Shown: piece after piece, positions 1 to 10,844 of the stretch | Numbering within the stretch: the stretch's first letter is position 1 | How the letters are laid out: each line of letters opens with the position of its first letter | Source of the DNA: Micrasema longulum | Lineage: Eukaryota; Arthropoda; Insecta; Trichoptera; Brachycentridae | DNA length: 64,000 nt | Assembly (NCBI GenBank): GCA_022494885.1 | Contig: JAGVSM010003725.1 | Span: forward strand, 58,359 to 122,358 | Direction of reading: 5' to 3' | The notes under the pieces: model-generated | What the model saw: only the letters and a program-made list of their open reading frames with translations | The model's database searches: none | Told to the model about the DNA's origin: nothing | Program-made: the position numbers and the translations under genes

Positions 1-46
1 ATGTTGGCTTACCCGCTATTAGCTTGTAAAAAGACTTTTCATTGAT

Positions 47-440
47 AAGTAGGTACCTAGTACCTAGGTACTTGTTTGTGATTGAATTCCGAAAATAAAA
101 ATTGATAATATTCAATATTGAAATTAAGTAGGTACCAGGTACTTGTTTATGGTTAAATTCCAAAACTTAAAATAAATATTTTTTCAAATATGACATTCTT
201 TTTGCAAACGTCAAACTCCGGTCTTCTTACCAACGGAGAGGTGTACTTATGAAGGAAAACGATTTACAAAAATGTGTTGAATTTAATCTTATTTTAGTAT
301 TACCAAAAATCCAGTAAAAATAAATAAATGGGTAGAAATTATAAGGAATTTAAGGAAAGGATCTGATTAAGATCCACAAAAACAAATGCTATTTGTAAGT
401 AAACATTCAAAAACAAACTTTTTTAATACACAAAAAAACA
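47..440 (+). repeat. Left arm of a widely spaced inverted repeat
   Basis: Bases about 127-440 match the reverse complement of 4845-5106. Shared landmarks are a GTAC-rich end (AGTAGGTACC), then ACTTGTTTATG, GTCAAACTC, CCAAC and the run GGGTAGAAATTATAAGGAAT. Bases 47-120 look like a partial extra copy of the outer end. The two arms point outward, as terminal inverted repeats of a roughly 5-kb element would, but they could also be two unrelated insertions of one repeat. No transposase lies between them. Confidence 0.6.
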
Positions 441-1570
441 ACTTTTTTTTTTGTAAATGCATTCTCCTCTAATTCAACCCTGGTAGATCGATGAATAAAA
501 CATTTATGCTCCTTACTTATTTTTTACATATTAGATTGAAGATTTTAATATCTACGAACACACGCAGCGCAAAGATCTAAATAAAATAAACGCAAAAAAA
601 ACAAATAAATATGAATCACAATTATGACCCCAAGGCACACACGATGGTGCAAAGGACATTAAGTTAAAACACGGCCATAAAAATGAGTTATTTACAAATC
701 GATGAATTTTTTTCATGTTTGGGTGAATTATAAGAACGCAAACATTTCTTTAAAAAAGGATTATTTTACTGCCACTGGACTGTATACTAAAAATAACGTA
801 TATAGCAAGCAACAAACGATACGAGATCCTATGGGTTGTTAGGGGCGTATGAGAATAGGAAGCGTCGACTGGAAGAAATTCCAATCAGGTGAAAGTAAAA
901 ATCCGGAATATATTTTACAGCGCAATTTTATTATAGGTATAATAAATCATTCATCTCTCCCGAAGCTCATAAACGTGTTTGTATTATGCATAAGTGATTA
1001 ATGAAAGGCTGAGTTGCATTGTTCGGCCAGGCCATTTGTGGATAAGTTTCGCCATAGCCATTGCCGGTAAATATAGCGAACGGATCGCGGAGCGGAGGCG
1101 CGCAATAAATCTGCTAAAGCGAACAAATGGCGTAATTCAAATTGCAAGTTCCGAGAAATGCCCGATCGACAATGGGAGGCCATTAGAGTTATCCACGGCA
1201 ACTTCACTGTGTACTGTGTTCATTCCATTTTTTATTTCCCTTGTTGCACTATTGCATATCGGCGGTCCGTGGTTAGGGCATTAGCAGTTTCTTCTTGATA
1301 GTCGCATAACTCCAAAATCCGACAAATCCAGATACATTAAATTTTAGGGATTACAGTACCCAATTAAATATAAGTTGGGCAAATAAATTGAAACTTAATT
1401 AATATAATTTTTGATTTGCAGGGTTTTGGGGACGATGATATATTTTGTAGTAATTATGTCCATATTATCAAGCGTTTAGTTGAATACGGGGACGGCTGGA
1501 TTTTATTCAGAATTGTCATATCATTTATTTTTGAAACCATAATGGTACACTGGAACTCCGATAGATCGAT
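441..1570. other. Intergenic stretch, one SINE-C tail fragment
   Basis: No gene is recognisable. Bases about 700-757 match the 3' tail of the SINE-C family (landmarks GAATTATAAGAACGCAAA and TTTCTTTAAAAAA). Bases 1000-1290 are less AT-rich and carry short open frames on both strands, with no recognisable domain and no splice context, so I do not call a gene there. Confidence 0.5.
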
Positions 1571-1783
1571 ATGTATCTTTTTTGGGTGATCTCGTGTAAG
1601 TTCGATCTTTCCTTCCAACCAAAGATTTTTCATAAACCTAGAAATAACAGTGTACGAATAATAAAAGAGTCAATAGTAATACACAAACACCCAAATAACG
1701 TAAACAAAGATGACGGGCTGAAAAAAATGACACAGAATCTGCCTGCTGCCGACTGCGACACGGTACAAATTACTAGTTATTAA
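1571..1783 (+). pseudogene. Penelope-like element, C-terminal coding remnant
   Basis: An open frame of 70 codons whose residues about 25-54 read NNSVRIIKESIVIHKHPNNV followed by NKDDGLKKM. This resembles the segment at the C-terminal end of Penelope-like (PLE) polyproteins, where a basic IKE-x-IxI helix is followed by N-x-DDG near the end of the GIY-YIG endonuclease region. The frame has no upstream reverse transcriptase, so it is a 5'-truncated remnant. The first about 20 codons come from a repeat that recurs inverted at the other end of the element (the AAAAAAGATACA motif), so the ATG is accidental. The hammerhead-like motif about 40 bases downstream supports the PLE assignment. Family assignment is from memory of the protein pattern and is moderately sure. 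Confidence 0.55.
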
Positions 1784-1925
1784 ACACTTATACTCATATT
1801 TTTCTACAAAACACACAGTTTACCCCGAAGATGGCTCCCGCTGGTAGCCGAAACGTCGGAACGAGTCAATTCACACGGATCACCTAAAAAAGATACACAT
1901 TGATAACGGTGACCGTGAAAACCTA
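1784..1925 (+). mobile_element. Penelope-like terminal repeat (pLTR-like)
   Basis: Follows the PLE coding remnant. It contains GACACGGTACAAATTACTAG at its upstream edge, the hammerhead-like motif, and the tail CACCTAAAAAAGATACACA then ACGGTGACCGTGAAAACCT. The same blocks recur on the minus strand at 34953-35280. The AAAAAAGATACA block is also present inverted at 1575-1590, which is the kind of internal inversion seen in PLE terminal repeats. Confidence 0.6.
1821..1864 (+). ncRNA. Hammerhead-ribozyme-like motif, copy 1 (one core base changed)
   Basis: The core reads CCGAAGA (consensus CUGANGA, with U to C at the second position) at 1825-1831. A stem II with GGCT near its 5' side and AGCC at its 3' side follows, then GAAACGTC at 1850-1857. 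In a hammerhead the GAA is core, ACGU can form a two-pair or self-complementary stem III, and the C precedes the cleavage site. The changed U of CUGANGA is a conserved core base, so this copy is probably inactive or weak. Confidence 0.55.
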
Positions 1926-2857
1926 AGCAAATATATGCTATCATTTCTCAAAAGTCATGGTTGGTTTTTAGCACCATTCTAGAATATAGGTCAGAAAGGG
2001 CTTGAGAGTTTTTTTAGAATTTGTAATTGTATCGGCGATTCTGAAGTCTGTATTTTAGATTTTTTTGTTTTTTTTTTATTTGATCAATCAATTTGAGAAC
2101 AGTTATTGGTTACTGTTATTGATTTTGTGTAATGTGTTAATAATATAAATTGGCAAGCGGTTTGTTCTCCCTTTAAACAGATTTTTTTTAAGTAGGGTCT
2201 GTAAATAAGTAGGTATTTATTAAGAGATCTTTAAGGCTGCGTATCTCTATTGTTTGTTCGGCAAGATTATCAGGGTTAAGGGCATAGTATTTCAGTTTAG
2301 ATGGCACCCCACGGATCGGACGGTACGGGTCGGGTTGTGATTATGTAGTAAAGGAGAATCAGATGTCTAATGTGAGTAAAGAACGCAAATATTTATTCTC
2401 TAAATAATATAATAATGACGAGCCAATCGTTAATATACAATACGTTTTTATTTGAAAATTGGATTTATAGGACTTAAGAATTGATACGACACTTTTACTC
2501 GCACCAACGGACCTGCAACTCTCGACAATCCGATAAAGATTCAAATACGCTTCGTGGAAATAGAATTACATCTCAATAATATGTCTATTTATTATTATTG
2601 AAATCATTGTCTTTAAAAATATAAAACCAATTACAATTTTCAAATTTTATATTAATGATGGATATAGGAGAGCGAAAAAAAATATAAAAGGGAGAAAGCA
2701 TAGTAAAATATCAAATACTCAATATTAAAAATAAAATAAAAAAAAGGAAATCCCTACTCTCCTCTTCTCTCCTGTTTCTATGTCAGGTTATTTTTATTGG
2801 AAAAGTATTTGGTAGAAAAAATAGGTGTAATTCCATGCAAAATATTAATAATAACTA
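1926..2857. other. AT-rich intergenic sequence
   Basis: No gene or recognisable repeat boundary. It has poly(A/T) runs and a purine/pyrimidine-skewed stretch near 2650-2780 (GGAGAG and CTCTCC blocks). Confidence 0.4.
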
Positions 2858-3411
2858 TTTTTTTTGCACCACAACGGGCCAGGAGATCCAATCAGGAACT
2901 TCAGCCCTACGGGAAATTGGATACAATAATTTTTTTCTTGCTCGCGGTAAAAATTGGAGAGTTAAATTATACTGCAAAGTTGCCTGAAGATGTACGAAAA
3001 AAATATTTAAAAACATTTTGATATTTTTTAAAAAATAGAATGACGTAACTGGTTCACATTAATCAACCAATGATGAGAAAGTTATGGAAGATTTCCGGTT
3101 TGCTTGCTGTGAATGGACCAATAGGCAGAACTGATCGATAATAAGCGGAAGAAAACCTCGGACGTCACGCGCGGAGTTGTTTCAGAAATAAAAAACTTTA
3201 AAAAATCGTAGCGCTGATAATACGATATATAAAAATGGGAAATAAAATATTTGGCTTAGTTTAATAGTATATTAACAAATAAAAAAAACACAGAACTTCC
3301 TCATTACAGTCCAGAACATCCAGGCTTGAGGAATTCACAATTTTTGTGTTCTCACCGGGATACGCACCCGGAACCTTCCGCGCGTAAGTCTAACTGGCTT
3401 AGCTATCAGTT
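2858..3411 (-). mobile_element. SINE-A copy, split by a MITE-D insertion
   Basis: SINE-A is a tRNA-derived SINE. The 3' end (TTTTTTGCACCACAAC on the plus strand) lies at 2858-2893. The body and tRNA-like head lie at 3303-3411, with CCAGGCTTGAG, GTGTTCTCACCGGG and CCCGGAACCTTCCG. Other copies are continuous across this point (for example 12943-13082), so the roughly 410 bases between the halves are an insertion. The head keeps a recognisable B-box but does not fold into a complete tRNA. Confidence 0.8.
2894..3305 (+). mobile_element. MITE-D copy 1, inserted in SINE-A
   Basis: A non-autonomous inverted-repeat element of about 410 bases. The ends read AGGAACTTCAG (left) and CAGAACTTCCTC (right); the family end is about GAGGAAGTTCAG. 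Internal landmarks shared with copies at 9064, 19590 and 59919 are CAGCCCTACGGGAAATT, GTACGAAAA and ATAATACGATATATA. The left part stays open in one frame (ELQPYGKLDT... EDVRKKY), and a similar peptide can be read from other copies, but no transposase is recognisable. Confidence 0.75.
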
Positions 3412-4610
3412 TACCAAGTAAGGAAGAAGTTCGGTTAAAAACTCATTTGAGAAAAATATTATGTGTAAGCAGCTGTATCCATTCGGAATGCTAATAATTC
3501 TTGGTTTTGACTTACTTTATGTAAAGTAAAGAAAATAACACAGATAAACTTATTTATTTATTCATTCAAAATTACAAAATTAAATATTTATGAACTTATT
3601 AAGGCTTTTTAGGCTGTGTCCGTTTCAAGCCACAATAAATAACAATAACAATACATATTAAAATTAATTAGATCAAGTTATAATGACATAGAATAACAAT
3701 CTAGATAAAAAGGTAAATGTAATAAATAATCAAATTCCAAAGAATACAATGCAAAAAAGATAATCAGAAATAATTTAAAAATATAAATTATACAAATTAA
3801 GAATCACACATAATCAAATATACAAAATAGTGGTATCATTAAAATCAACAAAATAATAGTAAAGTATAGTAGTATTAAAAAAAACAAAATAAGAGTATCA
3901 TTTAAATCAACAGAAAAAGAATATATATATATATATATATATATAAATGCATAATTGAAATGATAATTGAGATATGTTTTCTAGAAACTCACTCAATACT
4001 ATGGTAAGAAATATAAAAAATAGGAGCAATAAATCATATGCCAAATAATAGTACGTACTAAATTAAATTGTACAAAAATACATAATGAAAAGAACATAAA
4101 AAAACAGAAAATTCATCTTGATAAGCAAAAAAAACGAAAACATTTAGAATATGATTTCTTTTCCGATCGATCCCAAAAGTATCAGGATGTTGGTTAATAC
4201 ATAATAAAACTTCGTATTAACTGTACGTACTCAAAAACGTAGTTATATTTTTTAACATCATAAACTCAGTGCTTCAAATATAAATGTACTAATTTACTTG
4301 TACTATTATAAAGCTTTAGATAAGATTAAACAAAAATCGTGATGTTCCACTGTCTTCTTATTAGTTGGGTTATTCAATGCGGAATCCAGCAAGTCTAACA
4401 CCAATTCAATAAATTAAATTAGGTAGTTTGCATTAATTAAAACCGCTTTTCAAAATAACTTACATAATATAGTAATAATGCTTCAGCTTAAGGAAATTTT
4501 TTACTAAAATTTGGTTATCATTCATTTTTCAGAAACATCGGCTTAGTCATTGAAATGCATATTCATTTAAATATTTATGTATGTATTGAGATAGGTGGAG
4601 CATCATCATC
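3412..4610. other. AT-rich intergenic sequence with LINE tail and microsatellite
   Basis: Bases about 3547-3700 look like a LINE 3' end in antisense: TTTATTTATTTATTCATTC followed by the TTTTTAGGCTGTGTCC region. An (AT)n microsatellite occupies 3921-3945. The rest is A-rich, with repeated short AATAACAATA-like runs. No gene. Confidence 0.5.
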
Positions 4611-4790
4611 ATTTTTATATATATATATATATAAATATAAAAGGCAATGTTAGTATGTGTGTCCTCGATGGACTGAATAACCACTGGACCGATTTACGTT
4701 TTCAGCGAAATGTAGACCTTTGCCACGAGCATATTTATATTTAATATTGTCAATTTATTGGTAGAAAAAAAGTTGGTAGCTTAAATGTTT
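4611..4790 (+). repeat. (TA)n tract and Helitron-like fragment
   Basis: A (TA)n run at about 4616-4634 precedes GGCAATGTTAGTATGTGTG and CCACTGGACCGATTT. An ACTGG(A/T)CCGATTT block is typical of non-autonomous Helitron-type repeats in insects. I see no CTRR end with hairpin, so the class is tentative. Confidence 0.3.
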
Positions 4791-4844
4791 TTTCATCATT
4801 CTCCGGGGCTGCATTAGCTGAGAATGCATATACAAAAAAATGAA

Positions 4845-5106
4845 AGGATCTAATTTTTTTGTGTATAAAAAAAGTTTATTTTTGAGTGTTTATTGACAAA
4901 TTTAGTTTTTCATCGATACCAGTGAGATTATTTCCTTAAATTCCTTATAATTTCTACCCATTTTGAAAATAGCATTCCTAAAAAAATGCACCCCTGTTGG
5001 TGAGAAGAGCAGAGTTTGACATTTGCAAACAAAATTCTATATTTGAAAATGAATTATTTAATGTTTTGGAATTCAAACATAAACAAGTACTTAGGTACCT
5101 ACTACT
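4845..5106 (-). repeat. Right arm of the widely spaced inverted repeat
   Basis: Reverse complement of the arm at 127-440, with the GTAC-rich end outward at about 5090-5106. The block ATTCCTTATAATTTCTACCC at 4938-4960 is the complement of that at about 330-350. Confidence 0.6.
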
Positions 5107-5107
5107 T

Positions 5108-5185
5108 AGGAAATACGCTGCATTTGGTTATCAATGCAGTGCCATTTGCACCACTGGGATCGGAAAGGGAATAATGATCGTGATG
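5108..5185 (+). mobile_element. SINE-B 3' fragment
   Basis: Contains ATCAATGCAGTGCCATTTGC, ACCACTGGGATCGGAAAGGG and AATGATCGTGATGA, which is the 3' part of SINE-B (compare 29490-29580). The tRNA-like head is missing. Confidence 0.7.
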
Positions 5186-5217
5186 AAAACTTTGATAATT
5201 CATTTTCTAATTCTCTA

Positions 5218-5470
5218 CTATGACCGCCATCGCGCCATTTTCCCGTAGGGGTAGGCAGATAGGATGGACCGCCACATACGTCTACTCTGACACGTCCCTA
5301 GCATCTTTCAGTTTGTCAGATCCACATGTCCACATCTTGTCATACGTGGCCTTCGATTGTGTCTGCTTTTGACATGACCAGACTTGAGATTTCGGTTAGT
5401 CAGATCGTGCCTCGTCTTTCTTGGTCGTGTTGCAAGTTATGATGTTTTACCATTCTTTCGTTTTCTAATT
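5218..5470 (-). pseudogene. LINE-A 3' fragment (RT C-terminal region)
   Basis: On the minus strand this is the last part of the LINE-A coding region, matching 13521-13739: the segments for GRPRKTW, GHVKS and CMxVExARxVC, then the ending SAYPYG. It is broken by stops and frameshifts. The 3' end lies at about 5222 and adjoins a SINE-B tail. LINE-A belongs to the endonuclease/reverse-transcriptase class of non-LTR elements; the clade is not certain. Confidence 0.75.
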
Positions 5471-6360
5471 TGATTATAATTATAGAAGCATGGCGTCAAT
5501 TTCCCGTATCCCGAGACAATATTCAGGCAGAGGAAAGCACATTCTGGTGTTATTATCTATGCATATATAGGTTCATAATGTACTTTCCGCGCCTTGAGTT
5601 TTATCTCTGAATATGGGCAATTATCTCTGAGAATGTTGAGCACAAATTAACGTATTTTTACGAAACACGTTATTGAATTTCAATGAACTGCAGCTAATTG
5701 ATAGTCGGAATGTAATTACGTTAAATGCATTTGAACGGTTTCCACGCATTTTGCGCTCGTCAACTACATGGCAATAGCCGTCCGGGGAATCTAATGTGTA
5801 TTTTTCTCGGTAAGTGGGGAAATTACAGGGTAAATAGTATGGAATTAGCTCAGTGTGAGGGAGTTCAGTGAACTAGCCAGTAAAATAGCAGGTATTTACG
5901 AACAGGTGCGAAAAGGTTTCTGGAAAGAAAGGAATTTGATATACAAGCATTTTACCTGCCCAAATTGGGAAGCTACACACCTTTGAAGTCCGAGGAGAAC
6001 CATATTTATATACTTTATTAATTTACTTATACATACATTTCATATAAGACAAAGTGGCACAAAAACATTCTGTCAAATTTTACTCGTACTAGGAACTAGG
6101 AGTAGGCACAATATATGAAGGGTTCGGCGAGCCAGAAATATGAGTATACCCAATGTTGCAATCGGTTCATGGGCAAATGCCTGTTCTTAGAAACGGATTT
6201 GTTTCGGCAAATATGTTTATCGAATATGTTTCCCATAAATTAATAACAAATAAACACACGTTTTCAGGTTATATAGGTCCGTGATATAGAAATGATTTCT
6301 GGAATACAACTGTACGTGTTTCTTGCTGTACTCCTGGTTGAGCGCGCATGACAATCACCA
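5471..6360. other. Intergenic sequence, nothing recognised
   Basis: No gene, SINE or MITE end recognised. Base composition is mixed, with no long open frame. Confidence 0.4.
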
Positions 6361-6482
6361 GGGGTGGTATTCTGAACGCAAAAGCGCGCGTAGAAAACTA
6401 TTTTTTGACGCGTATTTTCGTAGAAAATACACGCTAACAGAGCGATCTCTTCGCGCGCAATTCCGTTCAGAATACCAGCCCC
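6361..6482. mobile_element. Short MITE, 122 bases, GGGGTGGTATTCTGAACG ends
   Basis: Left end GGGGTGGTATTCTGAACG at 6361-6378; right end CGTTCAGAATACCAGCCCC at 6464-6482. The inverted match continues into GCGCGCG-rich subterminal sequence. A smaller internal hairpin (GCGTATTTTC and GAAAATACACGC) sits at 6411-6433. No coding capacity. The open frame that spans it on the minus strand is a by-product of the palindrome. Confidence 0.75.
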
Positions 6483-7544
6483 GAGTGCTTTAATTTTTGT
6501 GAAGTTCGAGTGTGACTTTTTCAATGAAGATTTGTCTCCAGTCAAGGACTTGAAAAGTTCTTGACTCGGGTGATTGTACGGCTTTCGCAATATATTTGTG
6601 TACTTCACGTTATTACATTAAATCGTTGGTTTCCTACAATCATGCTATTGCACTTCCTTGAAAAAAAAATTTTTTTTCTTGCCTCCTTCTTTAAAAAAAA
6701 TAAACACTTTTTTAAAAATACTAAGAATTTTTTTAGTGAATGTGTATGCATACAAAAGTAAAAACAAAACATTTATTTACTGAATATTTGCTGTTATGGG
6801 ACGATATGAAGTTTTATTTATTTGTAGAGATTATAATATATTTTTTATTTATTATTATTTTTTTAGCGCCTCCTCTGGCAATAGTCCGCGCCTTACAGGT
6901 TCGAAACTGCCGCAACAATAATAATAATTAAATTTAATGTAAAAACTGTTGTTTTTTTCGCAAATAAATAAATAATATTATATTATATTGTTGTGATGAT
7001 TGTTTTGCCTTTTTGCCTTATGGGGGCATTTTCGAACCGATGACTCTGTTAAATAAATTAATATGAGTGAAATAATAAAATGCAACATAATTCAACGCGA
7101 GTCCCATAAAAAAACACCATCGATAAATATTACACGAATGAATGAAACATGTAAATCATGTCCTTTTAGAAAGTCCTCCGAAAATACAATCATCTACAAT
7201 CTGACACGGAGCGGGGGATTCCCGGAATAAGACAATCCTGGCCGGACGGAGCGGAGAGCAACAACGGCCAACGACCAACAACCAACGACCAACTCTGCCA
7301 ACGCGCAACGGCAGACGTACGAAGCGATCATTCCACACTCTGGTTCCGAGAACAAATAATCCGAACGAGAAAGGCAATTTCTCTTTTTTATCAGTACTGA
7401 CTAGTTTTCTCTGTCGCCGGTATTATTACCGCTTGAAATGCGAAAGTGACTGAATACTCGTATACGTATAAGCGATGTAATCTCAGAGTGATAACACGCT
7501 TTAGCTACAGAGATGCCATTTTGGTCTATTGTATAGAACAATAG
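6483..7544. other. Intergenic sequence with GC-rich CCAAC minisatellite
   Basis: Poly(A/T) runs occupy 6655-6730, with AAT triplets near 6910-6930. Bases 7195-7345 are clearly GC-richer than the surroundings and hold an imperfect CCAACGAC/CCAACAAC minisatellite at about 7264-7310. No gene is recognised; the island could be regulatory or an old repeat. Confidence 0.4.
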
Positions 7545-7735
7545 TTGCAAATTTTTGGTTTAACAACAAACATGTAACGGACGGTTTCGTCGATGTGCTT
7601 GCGATTCTTAACCTAAATACCGACGGCCCATTGTTTTGCTGTAAACTATGGGTAACTTCGTGATTGATAATCCTAGAATGATTTTATTCGGTATGGGCGG
7701 CTTTAGCCTTTATAGCGGTTGCGCGTTATTATTCT
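7545..7735 (+). repeat. Unclassified dispersed repeat L, copy 1
   Basis: Matches 13905-14090 over about 185 bases. Shared blocks: TTTAACAACAAAC, TGTAA(C/T)GGACGGTTTCG, CTAACTTCGTG or GTAACTTCGTG, and CGGTATGGGCG or CCGTATGGGCG. No inverted ends and no coding sequence seen. Confidence 0.6.
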
Positions 7736-8030
7736 GAGGATGTTATTTATTTATATATTTTATCATACATACACAATTATTTTTTCTCTTTGCCCAGCTA
7801 ACAAGGGTACATACTCCGTTCCAAGCTAGGCAATTACATTTTAATACATTATAATTATTTACAAGTTAATATAAAGAACAGATAATAAAATACAAACAAA
7901 ATATAAAACAAATATAAACTTACTCGTATACACATTACACACATATATACATACATACACACATACATATACCCATGTGCATACATACACATACATACAT
8001 ACGATGTAAACCACTATTGTACAATATGGT
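7736..8030 (-). mobile_element. LINE 3' end, family M, copy 1
   Basis: Read on the minus strand this ends in ...TTGTTAGCTGGG and an ATAAATAAATA tail, as LINE 3' ends do. The block GCCCAGCTAACAAGGGTA and CCAAGCTAGGCAATTACATT recurs at 42815-42860. Short CATA/CACA tandem runs occupy 7930-8000. Confidence 0.55.
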
Positions 8031-8043
8031 GTTTAGATTGTCC

Positions 8044-8291
8044 TGGGCCCCGATTACAATGGGAAGTTAACAGAGTTATCTTCGACTGTCTATAAAAAAA
8101 AACCGATATATGTGTACGAAAATAAGTATATTTGAATGAACATTTAAAGTATCTTTATCGGTAACCTACAATTGAACATGTTTAGAAGAAAAAAATGTAC
8201 GCATATTCTGCTTTTCATACGGAAAACTTAATTTTACTTTGTAGATAAAATTTAAGATAAATGTTAACTTCCCATTGTAATAGGGGCCCAG
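8044..8291. mobile_element. MITE-H, complete copy of about 247 bases
   Basis: Terminal inverted repeats: GGGCCCCGATTACAATGGGA at the left, continuing AGTTAAC, and GTTAACTTCCCATTGTAAT with AGGGGCCC at the right. There is no coding capacity. Related copies are at 23841 and 42138 (both interrupted by SINE-C), a fragment at 37888 and a possible end at 16984. Confidence 0.85.
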
Positions 8292-9063
8292 ATATTTAAA
8301 AACGTAACGTAGCCATATCGACAGTCATGCCAGTTTCGTCAAAAAGTGAAGTTAAAAAAAGTTTACAGTTAAATGATAATTTACGCGTTTTTGTCAAAAT
8401 TTATGAAATCAATAAGACAAAACAATTAATTCATCCATTTTTTTACTTTAAATTTTTATTAACTGAAATTTTTGTAAAGCAACTTGCCCCAAATGTTTTT
8501 TTAGTTTCAGGTAAAAAATCCTGACCAAGATAATCGAGTGCGGATTTGCCTGCAATGTGGTGTTCGATTCCAGCCAAGATCGATGTGCAATGTAATGTGG
8601 TCTATCACTGCAACAGGGTGGCGTTAAGAGATCCAGGGCCCCTAGGAGTCGGCCAACTTTTATTATACATTGACTGATTTGGTGTTTATTTTGTAGAACT
8701 CCATAAACAAAAATTTCGTGACAGTTATTTTGACTTGTTGGGCCATTTTAAAACGAATGTGTGAAACAATTGTCACGAAATTTTTAGTTTTTATATTTGT
8801 AAAAATAAAATAAAATGTTCAGTAGACTCAAATCAGTGTTTGATATCTTATATTATAAGTTTTATTATACATATTTACGTAGGTACTTTGACATAATAAA
8901 ATAGACAAGCAGACGTAGAAACGCGTCTGCGTCTTTAAAAACTTAATGTTTACACCCTATGTTTTTTTATCGTTCTGGGTGGATTCTGGATGCGGTTGGA
9001 AAACGGTCTTTCAGACAATGCAATGCCATTTGGACTATTATATGCGGATTAAGGAATTATGAT
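8292..9063. other. Intergenic sequence with a small inverted repeat
   Basis: A short open frame at 8327-8524 has no recognisable domain. Bases 8707-8724 (AAAAATTTCGTGACAGTT) and 8767-8785 form a roughly 17-base imperfect inverted repeat enclosing about 45 bases, possibly a tiny MITE. Confidence 0.4.
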
Positions 9064-9487
9064 GCAAATGAGGAAGTTCAGCCCTGTGGGAAATTTGATA
9101 AAAATGTATTCTTGCACGCGGTAAAAAATAGAGCATTAAATTGTGCAGCGAGTTTTTTTTGATAATGTACGAAAAAAATATTTAGAAATGTTTTAATAAA
9201 AACTAATTACTTTGAACGCCATCACTAGTTCATATGAATCAACCAATAATAAGAGAGCTGTGACAGGTTTTCGGTTTACAGAAAGTCTACTGACGAATTA
9301 GCAGAACTCATCGAGAAGAAGGGAAAGAGAACTTGAGACGTCACACACGAAGTAATTTCAAAAACGAAAAACTTTAAAAAGCATAGCGCTGAAAATACGA
9401 TATATAAAATTTAAAAAAAAATATTTATGGCTTAGTTTAATAGTATGTTAACAGATTTAAAAAAACACTGAACTCCCACATTGTAAT
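9064..9487 (+). mobile_element. MITE-D copy 2, near complete
   Basis: Left end AATGAGGAAGTTCAGCCC; right end CACTGAACTCCCACATT, an imperfect complement of the left. The interior matches copies 1 and 3 (GCGGTAAAAAATAGAGCATT, GAACTCATCGAGAAGAAGGG, ATACGATATATAA). No transposase frame. Confidence 0.8.
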
Positions 9488-10844
9488 ATTTTTTGAGATT
9501 TTATACACAAAGATATTTTATTTTTAGAATGGCATTAGGTACTTTTATCGTTAGAAATTAAGTAAAGATCTGAATTAACACTTCCTTGGGAAAGAAGCTT
9601 AAGAAATGGGTGCAATGCATGTATTTATTGAAGTGTAAACATACAAGTAAATAAAACAAGTAAAAATAGTTTCCCTAATTATTTGTCGACAAATACAACT
9701 GAAATTATCATTAGTTATTTACTCCGCGCAAATAGCAATGGCTCTGATTACGTAGAAATGATTTAATTTGATACGTGAATTATCGCGTAAGACGGGGTCT
9801 AACAACAGGTGTACTTTACCGTAGAAAAATGAAGTTGTGTTATTAAGAAAGCTTGTGTGTTCATTGCTTCACGTAATATTATACCCGATTATTACGGACT
9901 TGGATAAGTCGTAAACTTGCTATAAAGATAATGCTTCCGAGAAATTTATTTTAGAACGCAACCGTAACTAAAATATAAAATGTATTGTCGTAAATACAAG
10001 GCTTTATAGAAAAGTAAAGAACCTGAAAAAAGAGAATGAGGAACTGCTGTTTTTATTTATTTTTTAAAATGTTGTTTTTTTTTTATTTCATACGAAACCT
10101 GCCCTAAATACATAATAAACAAATTTTACTTTTAACATTTATCCTATGAGTAACACTACAAATACAAATACTTTTTTTACCTATTTGGCCTGATCTACTT
10201 ATCAATCCGAACGCAACCCACCTCCATTATCCTCTTCTTGATAGCAATTTTATTTTACTCTTAATTGTACAAATGTTCATACGAGTACATGCAATTTGTT
10301 TATTGGATGGAAGGTAAGGTGATCAGTTATACGTTTCAGGTATGTCATTTTCTTACCGCAGATTATTTTATGGCCTGCCACACACTCGACGAGTGGCATG
10401 AGAAGTAGCGAGGAAAGGATGCAGAGACGTTGTGTGACAACATTACTAGTCATGCCGCACGTCACGCTCCTCGTCGTGCCCACCGCTCTCTATTTTGTCG
10501 GTTTTTAAGCGCGAGTCAAAGGACCGGCAATATGAGCGCGAGTGGTTGGCCACATAATCGCGCGGTCGCAGTACGCATCGAGCGTTCACACAAGACACAC
10601 ACGTAATTTTTGAATGATGTATATTTCTTTGTATGACATTGATTTAATTAGCTATACTAAAAATGCATGGCGCGCACGCTGTCACAGTTTCATCGTCCAT
10701 TGTATAGAAAGACAAATGACAAGTGCGGAGCGTCGCGATTAATTGCGCGAGTAGAGCAGTGGGTGGGCGGAGAGGGCAACATCGGACGAGAGGGCGGCAG
10801 CGCGAGGAGCAAAGTGAGGAGCAGCGCAAGCGTGGCGGGGCTAG
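9488..10844. other. Intergenic; GC-rich CpG-containing island 10380-10845
   Basis: Bases 9488-10380 are AT-rich with no feature. Bases 10380-10600 and 10665-10845 are GC-rich with many CpGs (GCGCGAGT, CGCGCGGTCGC, GGCGCGCACGC) and overlapping short open frames on both strands. No coding domain is visible. It may be a promoter-proximal or other regulatory island of an unseen gene, but no core promoter can be proven by eye. Confidence 0.4.

Noticed and set aside
994..1284. Open frames on both strands as a possible host gene
   Set aside because: No domain, no splice or promoter context, and overlapping frames of similar length on both strands.
6264..6608. 114-codon minus-strand frame
   Set aside because: Its middle is the 122-base MITE; no domain outside it.
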